Notes: a model not told the origin generated them from the letters alone. A stretch of DNA of 64,000 bases from Merdibacter sp965119685 (GCA_965119685.1 OZ221971.1:1674001-1738000), one strand, 5' to 3'; positions 35,678-44,840 are shown, counted from the stretch's first letter. Numbers and translations are program-made.

Positions 35678-36994
35678 TTATCCGATCGTTATATTTTCCG
35701 TAGTATAGGATACCTCGCTTGGTTCCTTAAAGCTTCCCAGCGTCGCAATCGTCAATGCGCCTAAGCGGCCGATGAACATCGTCAGAATCAAGACGATTTT
35801 AGCTCCATCTCCCAGCATAGGCGTGATACCGCTTGATAAGCCGACGGTACCGAAGCCGGACACACTTTCAAACAGCAGCTGCAGGAAGGAGTATTCCGGT
35901 TCCAGTATGCACAGCAGGAAAGTGGAGATCGCAACGATGCAAAATGAGAGCAGGGTAACGACAAAGGCCTGCATGATGATGCTGTCCGCAATGCGGCGGC
36001 GGAAAGCGGTGTGGTGTTTATTGAAGATGACGCTGCGAATGACATTGCACATTACAAACAGCGTGCTCGTCTTGATACCGCCGCCGGTAGATCCCGGAGA
36101 TGCACCGATGAACATCAGCAGGATGATGACAAAGAGGCCGGCGTTGGAAAACTCACCCAATGCATAGGTGGAGAACCCCGCGGTACGGGCGGAGACACTG
36201 TGGAAATATGCGCTCATCCATGAGATGTCTTCCGTGCATTTCAAGGCGACAGTTCCCAGAAGAATCAGCGCTGCGCTCATCGTAATGACCACTTTGGAAT
36301 GCAGTGTCAGCTTGTGGAAGCAGCGTTTTTTCTTAACATCCATAATGACCAGAAAGCCGATGCCGCCAAAAATGATCAATGCGCTGGTCACCAAATTCAT
36401 CAATACATCGTCACGGTAAGGAATGAGGTTTTGCAAACCACCGAGAATATCGAAACCGGCGTTGTTGAACGCCGCAATCGAGTGAAACAGACTGATGCCG
36501 ATCGCTTGAGGAATAGGATAATCCTGCACGAACACCAGAAAGCTCAAAACAGCGCCGATCAGCTCAAAGAAGATCGTCAGCTTTAATACGGATTTTACCA
36601 AACGCACCAAACCGCCGTAACCGTCTATGTTCCATGACTCTTTAATCAGCTTGCGGGTTTTAAAGCTCACCCGTTTACCGGCTGCCAGAATTAAGGACAC
36701 TCCCATGCAGGTGACCCCGAGGCCGCCGATTTGAATGAGTGCGGCAACCACCGTACAGCCGAAAGCGGTAAAGTGATCCGCCGTATCAATCGCGATCAAC
36801 CCCGTCACACAGACGGCGCTCGTCGATGTGAATAAAGCGTCGACAAAGCTGACCTGAACCCCTTCGCGCACCGAAATGGGCAATAACAGCAAAATGGTAC
36901 CGGTCAAGATGACCAGCGCAAAGCCGATCGCTAACAACCGCGGCGGAGAGGAGCGCTTGATCAACAGCTTCAGCTTAGCCAAAATCGTCTTCAT
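35678..36994 (-). CDS. K+ uptake membrane subunit (TrkH/KtrB type)
   Basis: Ion-conducting subunit with four channel-like repeats. Selectivity-filter regions are visible (TSTSAVCVTGL, FNNAGFDILG, SARTAGFST and SVSGFGTVGLSSG). GASPGSTGGGIKTST is a strongly conserved family segment. There are about eight to ten hydrophobic segments. The ATG at 36994 is preferred, though GGAG lies 13 bases away; a TTG at 37006 is too close to the ribosome binding site. A regulatory leader with a terminator precedes it. Confidence 0.9.
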   Translation of the reverse strand: MKTILAKLKLLIKRSSPPRLLAIGFALVILTGTILLLLPISVREGVQVSFVDALFTSTSAVCVTGLIAIDTADHFTAFGCTVVAALIQIGGLGVTCMGVSLILAAGKRVSFKTRKLIKESWNIDGYGGLVRLVKSVLKLTIFFELIGAVLSFLVFVQDYPIPQAIGISLFHSIAAFNNAGFDILGGLQNLIPYRDDVLMNLVTSALIIFGGIGFLVIMDVKKKRCFHKLTLHSKVVITMSAALILLGTVALKCTEDISWMSAYFHSVSARTAGFSTYALGEFSNAGLFVIILLMFIGASPGSTGGGIKTSTLFVMCNVIRSVIFNKHHTAFRRRIADSIIMQAFVVTLLSFCIVAISTFLLCILEPEYSFLQLLFESVSGFGTVGLSSGITPMLGDGAKIVLILTMFIGRLGALTIATLGSFKEPSEVSYTTENITIG

Positions 36995-37021
36995 ACGTAA
37001 TATCAATCTCCTTTTTTGTAC

Positions 37022-37116
37022 AAAAAAAGACAAATTCGCAGAATCTGCCTATCCGCAGCCTTTACATTGAATAAATAAAGCATGCGCTTTATGACAGACT
37101 CCACCACTTATTCAAC
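37022..37116 (-). promoter_or_regulatory. Attenuator-like leader of the K+ uptake operon
   Basis: At the 5' end of the transcript TTGAATAA pairs with TTATTCAA (37108-37115 with 37067-37074), enclosing ATAAAGC / GCTTTAT. Then GGCAGATTC and GAATTTGTC (37049-37029) form a nine-pair terminator stem with a TGC loop and seven T residues. The T run can also pair with the A run just before the ribosome binding site. It does not match the ydaO cyclic di-AMP riboswitch as I know it. Confidence 0.6.
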
Positions 37117-37122
37117 GAGAAA

Positions 37123-37151
37123 AAAGTATCACATTCATATGGGAATGTCAA
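37123..37151 (-). promoter_or_regulatory. Promoter of the K+ uptake operon
   Basis: TTGACA and TACTTT with 17 bases between them on the minus strand. Transcription would start near 37116. Confidence 0.65.
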
Positions 37152-37287
37152 CAGAAACAAAATAATTAGGATACCCTCTCTTGCGCTTTGCCGGTTAAGA
37201 ATTATTTATAAAGGAAGAGGGCTGCGCTGTCTGCTTAAAATCAACATCACGTAGTTTATTCAGCGTTCAATAAGAAAAACTGTACAT

Positions 37288-37339
37288 AAAAAGCTGCCGT
37301 GCGTGTGCAGTTGTCAGAAAATGCTCCGCTTTGGCAGCT
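37288..37339 (-). terminator. Terminator after the metal-efflux operon
   Basis: AGCTGCC and GGCAGCT pair over a long loop and are followed by TTTTT on the minus strand, 12 bases after the ATPase stop. Confidence 0.65.
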
Positions 37340-37350
37340 ATGTTTATTTC

Positions 37351-39222
37351 TCAGGATATGTGCAATGCCCGTGTCGCATTGAGCACGGCGATCACCATGA
37401 CGCCGACATCCGCAAAGATCGCCACCCACATATTGGCAAGTCCCATTGCGCCAAGCAGCAGACAGAGAACCTTGATAGCTAATGCGAAAACGATATTTTG
37501 ACGAACGATTTTTAATGTCTTTTGTGAGATGCGCATCGCTAACGACAGCTTGGCAGGATCATCATCCATCAGCACAATATCCGCCGCTTCGATCGCCGCA
37601 TCTGATCCTAAGGCGCCCATCGCAACACCAATATCGGCACGGGAGAGCACCGGGGCATCGTTGATGCCATCGCCGACAAAGACGAGCTTTTCCTTCGGCT
37701 GTTTCTGTTTCAGGCAGCGTTCGACCTCCGCTACCTTATCCGATGGCAGCAACTCGCTGCGCACCTCGTCGATTCCTAAGCGATTGCCAACTTCCTGCGC
37801 CGCTTGATCACTGTCGCCGGTGAGCATGATACAGGAGCGTACGCCGGATGCTTTCAACGATTGAATCGCCGCCTGCGCGCTTGGTTTGATTACATCGGAG
37901 ATGGTGATCGCACCGAAATAGACGCCATCGACAGCGACATGGACGGTAGTGCCCGATGTTGTCGAATCCCCGATCTCGATACCCATATCTTCCATCAGAC
38001 GTCGGTTGCCGATGGCTACACGATGCGTGTCCACCAGCGCCTGTACGCCTTTTCCGGCAATTTCGTGAATATCGCTGACCCGTTTGCGGTCGATCTCCTT
38101 TCCATACGCTTTTTGCAAGGAAAGACTGATCGGATGAGAGGAGGCGCACTCGGCATGAGCGGCATACTCTAACAGCGCTTTCTCTGTTCCCTGACGGACC
38201 GTGACGCTGCTGACTTCAAAAACGCCTTTCGTCAGCGTTCCCGTCTTGTCAAAGACAAACAGTTTCGCATCTGCCAACGCCTCCAGATAATTGGACCCCT
38301 TGACGAGGATGCCCTTGGTAGAAGCGCATCCGATACCGCCAAAGAAGCTCAGCGGAATGGAGATGACCAATGCACAGGGACAGCTGATGACCAGAAATGT
38401 CAGCGCACGCTTGATCCACTCTCCCCAGTTAGGATCGACAGCGACAGCCAAGAGCGCCAAGGGTGGAACGATGGCCAAAGCAAGGGCGCTGTAACAGACA
38501 ATCGGCGTATAATAACGGGCAAAACGCGTGATGAAATTTTCGGAACGCGACTTCTTCATGCTGGAGTTTTCCACCAGATCCAAGATCTTGGAAACCGTCG
38601 ATTCCTCAAAGCACTTGCTTGTTTTGATGCACAGCACACCGCTGAGGTTGATGCAGCCGCTGATGACTTCATCGCCCAAGGCGACATCGCGGGGAACGCT
38701 TTCCCCGGTCAGCGCACTCGTATTCAAGGTGCTGCTGCCCTCGACGACAATACCGTCAATAGGGACTTTCTCTCCGGGGTTGACATAGATTCGCGTGCCG
38801 ATTTCTACCTCATCAGGATCGACGCGCACGAGCTTTCCCTCTTGCATCACGTTGGCATAATCCGCACGGATGTCCATCAAGGCGGCGATGTTGCGCCGGC
38901 TCTTGCCGAGGGCGACGCTTTGAAACAGCTCGCCGATCTGATAAAACAGCATGACCGCTACACCCTCGCGAAACTCCTGCAAACACATCGCCCCTACCGT
39001 GGCAACGGCCATCAGGAAGTTTTCGTCGAACACCTGACGATTCCAGATGCCCTTGAGCGCCTTGCGCAGGATGTCATAACCGATCAACAGATATACGGCA
39101 AGATAAGCGGTGATCTCCATCCATGGCTGCCATAGGTTCGCAAGCTCGCCAAGCGCGATCAACAAAAGTCCCGCAATGCTGGCGATGATGCGATACAGCA
39201 CCCATTTTTGCTTTTGACTCAT
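37351..39222 (-). CDS. Heavy-metal-exporting P1B-type ATPase (Zn/Cd/Co)
   Basis: Membrane pump that exports a soft metal cation. It has the CPC transmembrane motif (SCPCALVISIPLSFFGG), the phosphorylation site DKTGTLTKG, the SSHPIS-type HP motif and GDGINDAPVLSRADIG. The CPC type with adjoining residues fits Zn2+/Cd2+/Pb2+ pumps. The usual N-terminal HMA domain is missing; the neighbouring gene encodes it as a separate protein. The 623 residues agree with that. The substrate is inferred mainly from the partner regulator. Confidence 0.9.
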   Translation of the reverse strand: MSQKQKWVLYRIIASIAGLLLIALGELANLWQPWMEITAYLAVYLLIGYDILRKALKGIWNRQVFDENFLMAVATVGAMCLQEFREGVAVMLFYQIGELFQSVALGKSRRNIAALMDIRADYANVMQEGKLVRVDPDEVEIGTRIYVNPGEKVPIDGIVVEGSSTLNTSALTGESVPRDVALGDEVISGCINLSGVLCIKTSKCFEESTVSKILDLVENSSMKKSRSENFITRFARYYTPIVCYSALALAIVPPLALLAVAVDPNWGEWIKRALTFLVISCPCALVISIPLSFFGGIGCASTKGILVKGSNYLEALADAKLFVFDKTGTLTKGVFEVSSVTVRQGTEKALLEYAAHAECASSHPISLSLQKAYGKEIDRKRVSDIHEIAGKGVQALVDTHRVAIGNRRLMEDMGIEIGDSTTSGTTVHVAVDGVYFGAITISDVIKPSAQAAIQSLKASGVRSCIMLTGDSDQAAQEVGNRLGIDEVRSELLPSDKVAEVERCLKQKQPKEKLVFVGDGINDAPVLSRADIGVAMGALGSDAAIEAADIVLMDDDPAKLSLAMRISQKTLKIVRQNIVFALAIKVLCLLLGAMGLANMWVAIFADVGVMVIAVLNATRALHIS

Positions 39223-39259
39223 ACTCTCATCTCTTTTCTAATCATTTGCGCTAGTGACA

Positions 39260-39478
39260 TCAAAGAAAGATCTCACAGTCCGATTCCACCTTTTTACAGT
39301 TTTTCCGCGCTTCTTTCATCACGCTGTCCGCATCTGCGCCTTCTTCAAATTCCACCTTGAGCTTCAGCGTCATAAAACTCAGCGAGGCATCCTTAACGCC
39401 TGCGGTCGCCTTGACTGCCTCCTCCATCTTTGCCGCACAATTCGCGCAGTCAACGTCAATCTTGTAAGTCTTTTTCAT
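39260..39478 (-). CDS. Stand-alone HMA metal-binding protein
   Basis: A 72-residue ferredoxin-like metallochaperone with the metal-binding CxxC at C11 and C14 (DCANCAAKME) and an acidic C-terminal half. An extra cysteine pair (NCKK and SDCE) lies near the end. It probably passes metal to the adjacent ATPase, replacing that enzyme's missing N-terminal domain. The ATG at 39478 follows CAGGAGGGG. Confidence 0.85.
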   Translation of the reverse strand: MKKTYKIDVDCANCAAKMEEAVKATAGVKDASLSFMTLKLKVEFEEGADADSVMKEARKNCKKVESDCEIFL

Positions 39479-39495
39479 GTTCTTCCCCTCCTGCT

Positions 39496-39870
39496 TTACT
39501 CTTCTACATGTTCCATGCCCATTGCGATGATATTGCGCACATGGTCGTCGTCCAGCGAATAAAAGATGATCTTCCCCTCGCGGCGAAACTTCACCAGCTT
39601 GGAATCCTTTAAAATCCGCAGCTGATGCGAGACTGCCGACTGACTCAGTGATAAGATCTGCGCGATATCGCCGACGCACAGCTCGCTTTCAAACAGCGCA
39701 TACAGGATACGAATGCGTGTCGTATCCCCAAACACCTTAAACAGCTCTGCCAGATCATAGAGATATTCATCTTGCGGCTGACTCTCGCGGACACGGTTTA
39801 CCACGTTGGGATGAGCGGCTAGAAAATCATGATCGCTGCTCGCTGCTGTTTCTTTTTTTTCCTCGTTCAT
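39496..39870 (-). CDS. ArsR/SmtB-family metal-responsive repressor
   Basis: Winged-helix repressor, 124 residues. The recognition helix region is LSLSQSAVSHQLRILKDSKLV. The C-terminal helix has D-x-H then H-x-x-E with ten residues between the histidines (SLDDDHVRNIIAMGMEHVEE), which is the alpha-5 site of zinc/cobalt sensors such as CzrA and SmtB. ELCVGD near residue 60 retains one cysteine of the alpha-3 site. It heads the operon and probably represses it in the absence of metal. Confidence 0.9.
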   Translation of the reverse strand: MNEEKKETAASSDHDFLAAHPNVVNRVRESQPQDEYLYDLAELFKVFGDTTRIRILYALFESELCVGDIAQILSLSQSAVSHQLRILKDSKLVKFRREGKIIFYSLDDDHVRNIIAMGMEHVEE

Positions 39871-39887
39871 TTCATCACTCCTTTGAA

Positions 39888-39909
39888 TATATGAACATCT
39901 TTACATATA
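39888..39909 (-). promoter_or_regulatory. Probable operator of the metal-efflux operon
   Basis: TATATG and CATATA arms around a ten-base centre containing GAACATCTTTA, 18 bases upstream of the ArsR start. The form resembles ArsR/SmtB operators. Confidence 0.5.
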
Positions 39910-40076
39910 TAAATATATCGAAACGATTTAGATTTGTCAATGCTTTTTGGTCATTTTTATACGGCTGCCTGTAATTAGTCGATGAATCCTTGTGTTCGTG
40001 TTAGGAATGGAGGCTAGCGGATCTACTGGTGATAATATAAAATGGTTTGTCGATGGAAACGCACCCCTATCGATGT

Positions 40077-40107
40077 AAAAAAAGCCTGTCCGCGATTGCG
40101 GACAGGC
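40077..40107 (-). terminator. Terminator of the HU gene
   Basis: A perfect ten-base stem (GCCTGTCCGC / GCGGACAGGC) with a four-base loop and seven T residues on the minus strand. Confidence 0.92.
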
Positions 40108-40128
40108 CTATGACCTCATGAACATTCC

Positions 40129-40413
40129 CTATTTAACTGCATCCTTCAACGATTTGCTTGCCTTGAACTTCGGCGCCTTTGAAGCCGGGATCGGCATCTT
40201 TTCCTTTGTCGCCGGGTTGATTCCCATGCGTGCCGGACGCTCGGTCACCTCAAACTTACCAAATCCGGTAATATCTGCCTTACCGCCTTCTGCTAAGACG
40301 TTCGCAATCTCTTCAAATACCGTATCCACAGCAACAGCAGCGTTTTTCTTGCTGATTTCCAACTTCTCGGCAACACTGTCAACCAATGCTTTTTTGTTAA
40401 TGATTTTGTCCAT
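40129..40413 (-). CDS. hup: DNA-binding protein HU
   Basis: Nucleoid protein that bends and compacts DNA as a dimer. The 94 residues contain the HU signature GFGKFEVTERPARMGINPATKE, with the proline that intercalates at the tip of the beta arm. It is monocistronic with its own promoter and a strong terminator. Confidence 0.96.
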   Translation of the reverse strand: MDKIINKKALVDSVAEKLEISKKNAAVAVDTVFEEIANVLAEGGKADITGFGKFEVTERPARMGINPATKEKMPIPASKAPKFKASKSLKDAVK

Positions 40414-40448
40414 TGTTCATTACCTCCATGTATTGTAAATACACGACT

Positions 40449-40477
40449 ATATTATCATCATCAACTTTAGAATTCAA
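40449..40477 (-). promoter_or_regulatory. Promoter of the HU gene
   Basis: TTGAAT and TAATAT with 17 bases between them on the minus strand, 36 bases before the start. Confidence 0.65.
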
Positions 40478-40540
40478 TAGTTTTTTAGGGAATTTGCCGC
40501 ATCGTTCACAATCGATTACACCCCTTTTGCCCCAATACGG

Positions 40541-42019
40541 CTACAATACGATGGCGATGACATTTCCTTTTCCTTTATTTACCAATTTTGTCAAAATATC
40601 CTGCAAGCGCACTCTTGCCGCCTCGGGAATTAAGGACAACTTGACATTGAGTCCGTCGCGGATGAGATCGGAGAGCTTTCTGCCGAAAATATCGGAATCC
40701 CAGATCGCTTCCTCATCCTTTCCCTCATCCCGCAGCAGATAGCGCACCAATTCCTCACTTTGTTCCTTGGAACCGATGATCGGCTCAAAGGAGCTTTCCA
40801 CATCGACCTTAATCATGTGTATGCTGGGCGCAACCGCTTTTAAACGAACGCCGTAGCGGCTTCCCTGCTTGACGATCTCCGGCTTGCTCAAGCTAATATC
40901 GCTGAGAGAAGCGCTGGCAAAGCCATAACCCGTCTGCTTTACCATCTGCAATGCCGAAGCGATCGTATCATATTCTTTCTTTGCCTTGCTAAACTCCTGC
41001 ATGAGGGAGAGCAGCTCGCCTTTATCTTTGATCTCAACACCGATGATCTCCTTGAGCACCTGCTGATAGAGACCGGCAACGGTATTGATCACCACGTTGA
41101 CCGTTCCCTCCCCGGTATCGATATCGGCGATGTTGCTGGATTCGATATATTCGTTTTCATTGAGCAGCTGTGTGATGCCCTCTACCTCCCGCAGCTTTTC
41201 AATGCTGGCGATGCTGGAGGAGAGTGTTTCGTTGACGCTTTGTTTCAGCCAGTGGTTTTCATCGAGGATGGAGACCCAGCTTGGCATGTTAATGTTGATC
41301 TGCGATACCGGGAACTCATAAAGTGCCTCGCGCAGAATGTGATGCACGTCATCCTGTGTCATCTGATTGACGGCGAGGGCAAGAATCGGTACATCGTAGC
41401 GCTCTTTGAGCTTTTCGACGACCATTTGTGCGCCGCTTCCCTTTGGCGATGCGCTGTTGACGAGAATGATGAACGGCTTGCCGATGCGCTGCAGCTCCTC
41501 GATGACTTCGTTCTCCGCTTCGATATAGGCGTCTCTTGGCAAATCAGTAATCGTGCCGTCCGTCGTGATGACGATGCCGATGGTCGAATGATCGCTGATG
41601 ACCTTTTGCGTGCCGGTCTTTGCCGCCTCGTTGAAAGGCACCGGCTCCTCATCCCAAGGCGTGCGCACCATTCGCATGCCATCTTCATCCTTATAGCCTT
41701 TCGCCTGTGGAATGACATAGCCGACACAGTCGACTAAGCGTACATTCGCGTGAAAGCCGTCGTCAAAGGTGATATTGGCTGCCGTGTTGGGGATGAATTT
41801 CGGCTCGGTCGTCATGATGGTCTTACCGACACCCGCCTGCGGCAGCTCGTCGATCATGCGCGAGCGTTCATATTCGTCATCGACGTAAGGAATCACCGCC
41901 TGCTGCATGAAATGTTTGATAAATGTGGATTTTCCCACCCGCACCGGTCCCACAACGCCTAAGTAAATATCACCGCCGGTACGTTTTCCGATATTTTTCA
42001 ATAACTCGCTGGTATCCAT
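40541..42019 (-). CDS. spoIVA: Stage IV sporulation protein A
   Basis: ATPase that polymerises on the forespore surface and forms the base of the spore coat. Walker A is GPVRVGKSTF near residues 24-33, and the GTPase-like remains (VRLVDCVGYV, LVNSASPKG) are in place. The length is exactly 492 residues, as in B. subtilis, and the C terminus GKGNVIAIVL is conserved. It lies apart from the other sporulation genes, behind a SigE-like promoter. Confidence 0.97.
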   Translation of the reverse strand: MDTSELLKNIGKRTGGDIYLGVVGPVRVGKSTFIKHFMQQAVIPYVDDEYERSRMIDELPQAGVGKTIMTTEPKFIPNTAANITFDDGFHANVRLVDCVGYVIPQAKGYKDEDGMRMVRTPWDEEPVPFNEAAKTGTQKVISDHSTIGIVITTDGTITDLPRDAYIEAENEVIEELQRIGKPFIILVNSASPKGSGAQMVVEKLKERYDVPILALAVNQMTQDDVHHILREALYEFPVSQININMPSWVSILDENHWLKQSVNETLSSSIASIEKLREVEGITQLLNENEYIESSNIADIDTGEGTVNVVINTVAGLYQQVLKEIIGVEIKDKGELLSLMQEFSKAKKEYDTIASALQMVKQTGYGFASASLSDISLSKPEIVKQGSRYGVRLKAVAPSIHMIKVDVESSFEPIIGSKEQSEELVRYLLRDEGKDEEAIWDSDIFGRKLSDLIRDGLNVKLSLIPEAARVRLQDILTKLVNKGKGNVIAIVL

Positions 42020-42043
42020 ATAGTTCCTCCCTTAGTCATTTGT

Positions 42044-42072
42044 AACTTATGAGAAAATGACAAGGATTATGA
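42044..42072 (-). promoter_or_regulatory. SigE-like promoter for spoIVA
   Basis: On the minus strand TCATAAT and CATAAGTT are separated by 14 bases. The SigE consensus is KMATATT-N14-CATACANT. The match is six of seven and six of eight. spoIVA belongs to the SigE regulon in B. subtilis. Confidence 0.5.
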
Positions 42073-42075
42073 CAA

Positions 42076-42100
42076 GAAAAGAGGAAGCAAACGCTTCCCC
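42076..42100 (-). terminator. Terminator after prfC
   Basis: GGAAGC and GCTTCC around GTTT, then TCTTTTCTT on the minus strand, just after the prfC stop. Confidence 0.7.
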
Positions 42101-42107
42101 ATAGATG

Positions 42108-43700
42108 TTATTGGACGTTGCCCACCTCAGCGAGCTGCAAGGCCGGATTTTGCTGGGTTGCCCATTTGATGCCCCAGCTGTTGGCGAAGATGATGAGGTT
42201 TCGCCCCTTGAGGTCACGGACGCGCTTGGATTCGGAGGTCAGATTGAGGGTATTCGGGTCCAAGCCCTCGTTGAGAATCCAGCGTACGCATTGATACGGC
42301 AGGATCTCCAGCTTGATGTCGACGTTGTACTCGCTCTTCAAGCGCTGCTCAAGCACGTCGAACTGCAAGACGCCCACGCCGCCGACGATGATCTCCTCCA
42401 TGCCGATGTTAATCTCCTGAAACACCTGAATCGCTCCCTCCTGAGCGATCTGCGTAATGCCCTTGAGGAACTGCTTGCGCTTCATCGTATCCTTTTGCGT
42501 CACACGCGCAAAGTGCTCCGGGGCAAAGGTCGGAATCTTTTGAAATTCGATCTTCATCGATGGATCGCACAGGGTATCGCCGATGGAGAAGATCCCAGGA
42601 TCGAAGACGCCGATCACATCGCCGGCAAACGCCTCCTCGATGATCTCACGGTCCTGCGCCATGAACTGCTGGGGCTGCGAGAGCTTGATCTTTCGCCCTC
42701 CCTGCACATGCAGCACCTCCATGCCTTTTTCAAAGCGTCCCGAGCAGATGCGCATGAAAGCGATGCGGTCGCGGTGCGCTTTGTTCATATTGGCTTGAAT
42801 CTTAAAGACGAAAGCGGAAAACGGCGCGCGTGCAACCTCGATTTTTTCGCCGTCGATCGTCTCTCTTGGCAAAGGCGCGCTGGTCATGGACAAGAAGTGC
42901 TCGAGAAAAGGCTGAACGCCGAAATTGGTGAGGGCGCTGCCAAAGAAAACCGGAGTCAGTTCCCCTTTCGATACGCGCGTAAGGTCAAAGGCGGTGCCCG
43001 CGATGTCTAACAGCTCACTGTCCTCTTTAAGCTTGGCGAAAAAGTGATCGCCGATCACCTCGCGAAAGCTGTCGTCCTCTAAAGAGCCCTCTTTTACCTG
43101 TGCTGCCTGCATGCCGTGATCGCCTCCATGAAAGACGATGATGCGGCGGTTATCACGCTCGTAGACGCCCTGAAAGTCCTTGCCGCTTCCGATCGGCCAG
43201 TTCATCGCATAGGTTTCAATGCCCAGCTCGCTTTGGATGTGCTCTAACAGCTCGAAGGGATCCATGGCCGAGCGATCCATCTTATTGATAAAGGTGAACA
43301 CCGGAATATGACGCAGCAAGCACACCTTAAAAAGCTTTTTCGTCTGTGCCTCCACACCTTTACCGGCATCGATCACCATGACGGCAGAATCAGCCGCCAT
43401 CAGGGTGCGATAAGTATCCTCACTGAAATCTTGGTGCCCCGGCGTATCCAAGATATTGATGCAGGCGCCCTCATATTCAAACTGCATGACGGAGCTGGAT
43501 ACGGAGATTCCACGTTTTTTCTCGATTTCCATCCAGTCGCTGACCGCATGCTTATTCGCTTTTTTCCCTTTGACAGATCCTGCCTCCAGAATTGCCCCAC
43601 CATACAGCAGCAGCTTTTCGGTCAGCGTCGTCTTGCCGGCATCCGGGTGTGAGATGATGGCAAAGGTGCGCCGCCGTTGTATTTCTTCAGCGATATTCAT
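42108..43700 (-). CDS. prfC: Peptide chain release factor 3
   Basis: GTPase that removes RF1/RF2 from the ribosome after termination. The G1 motif is HPDAGKTTLTE, and the G3 region DTPGHQDFSEDTYR and G4 NKMDR are all present. The length of 530 residues and the RF3-specific segments in domains II and III distinguish it from EF-G and tetracycline-resistance proteins. The ATG at 43700 follows GGGAGGAA. Confidence 0.95.
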   Translation of the reverse strand: MNIAEEIQRRRTFAIISHPDAGKTTLTEKLLLYGGAILEAGSVKGKKANKHAVSDWMEIEKKRGISVSSSVMQFEYEGACINILDTPGHQDFSEDTYRTLMAADSAVMVIDAGKGVEAQTKKLFKVCLLRHIPVFTFINKMDRSAMDPFELLEHIQSELGIETYAMNWPIGSGKDFQGVYERDNRRIIVFHGGDHGMQAAQVKEGSLEDDSFREVIGDHFFAKLKEDSELLDIAGTAFDLTRVSKGELTPVFFGSALTNFGVQPFLEHFLSMTSAPLPRETIDGEKIEVARAPFSAFVFKIQANMNKAHRDRIAFMRICSGRFEKGMEVLHVQGGRKIKLSQPQQFMAQDREIIEEAFAGDVIGVFDPGIFSIGDTLCDPSMKIEFQKIPTFAPEHFARVTQKDTMKRKQFLKGITQIAQEGAIQVFQEINIGMEEIIVGGVGVLQFDVLEQRLKSEYNVDIKLEILPYQCVRWILNEGLDPNTLNLTSESKRVRDLKGRNLIIFANSWGIKWATQQNPALQLAEVGNVQ

Positions 43701-43783
43701 CAAAATTCCTCCCAATCATAACGATAACGATTATAGCATTTCCCCGGCTTAGGCACAATATGCCAAAGGGACGCCGGTACACG

Positions 43784-43828
43784 AAAAAAGTGATCTCCCT
43801 GCCTGTACAAACCCTTGGCGATCACTTT
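43784..43828 (-). terminator. Terminator after gpsA
   Basis: AAAGTGATC and GATCACTTT form a nine-base stem, with a long partly paired loop and T residues behind, on the minus strand. Confidence 0.65.
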
Positions 43829-43839
43829 CCTTACGCGCT

Positions 43840-44835
43840 CTATGCCTCCGCCTTCAAATCACGCAGCATCAGATCCCGCGCAGAGCGCCGCGGATCTTTA
43901 TTTTCATAGAGAACGCTGTAAATCTCATTGATGATCGGCATGTCGATTCCCATGGTTGCCGCCAGCTCGTGCACGACCTTCGCGGTACGCACGCCTTCCA
44001 CCGTCTTTTTGTTGTACTTCCAGAAAGCTTGCGCATCATTTGCCTTACCGATCTCATAGCCCGCCTGAAAGTTGCGGGAATGGCGGCTGGAACAGGTGAC
44101 GATCAGATCGCCGATGCCGGTAAGACCGATAAAGGTCTCCGCCTTTCCGCCCATCGCCACGCCAAAGCGAATCATCTCCGCCAGGCCGCGGGTCATCAGC
44201 GCCGCACGGGTGTTGTCGCCATAGCCCAGCCCGCACAAAACGCCGCTGGCGACGGCGATCGCATTTTTCAGCGCTACGCCGATCTCGCTGCCGATTTCAT
44301 CGCTGCCCGTGTAAACGCGCAGATAATCGTTGGAAAATAAGCGCTGGATCACCTTGGCGTCCTGCTCGTTGAGCGAGACGGCACAGATCGTCGTCAGCAT
44401 GCGGATGACGACCTCCTCAGCATGACTAGGTCCGATCAGCGAAACGACGCTGTGCAGATGCGCTGGTGTAATACAGCTGCGGATCACCTCGGAGATACGC
44501 GCATTGTTGGTGGGATGAAACCCCTTTGAGGTGTTGACGATGATGATCTGCTTTGACAAGAGCGGATCGATTTGACGGCAGACCGATTCGATTGCAATCG
44601 TCGGTACGCTCAGCACCACGATGTCCGCGTCCCTGACAACATTTACATCCATCGTCGCATGCAGACTTGGATTGAGGTCAACCCCTTCAAAAAACATCGA
44701 ATTGCGATGATTGTGTGCAATATCATCAATCTGTTCCTTGCAGTTGCCATAGATGACTACTTCCTGCTGATTGTCACAGAGCACCTGCGCCAGCGCAGTA
44801 CCCCAGCTTCCGCTTCCGATAACAACTGTTTTCAT
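43840..44835 (-). CDS. gpsA: Glycerol-3-phosphate dehydrogenase [NAD(P)+]
   Basis: Reduces dihydroxyacetone phosphate to sn-glycerol 3-phosphate for phospholipid synthesis. It has GSGSWGTALAQVL at the N terminus, the catalytic lysine region (GVALKNAIAVASG) and the signature GLAEMIRFGVAMGG. The 331 residues are normal. The ATG at 44835 follows AGGTGATAG. It is coupled to der, as in many Bacillota. Confidence 0.96.
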   Translation of the reverse strand: MKTVVIGSGSWGTALAQVLCDNQQEVVIYGNCKEQIDDIAHNHRNSMFFEGVDLNPSLHATMDVNVVRDADIVVLSVPTIAIESVCRQIDPLLSKQIIIVNTSKGFHPTNNARISEVIRSCITPAHLHSVVSLIGPSHAEEVVIRMLTTICAVSLNEQDAKVIQRLFSNDYLRVYTGSDEIGSEIGVALKNAIAVASGVLCGLGYGDNTRAALMTRGLAEMIRFGVAMGGKAETFIGLTGIGDLIVTCSSRHSRNFQAGYEIGKANDAQAFWKYNKKTVEGVRTAKVVHELAATMGIDMPIINEIYSVLYENKDPRRSARDLMLRDLKAEA

Positions 44836-44840
44836 ATCTA

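Noticed and set aside
42105..43010. Frame of 301 codons opposite prfC
   Set aside because: Long only because of codon bias on the coding strand; prfC carries all GTPase motifs.
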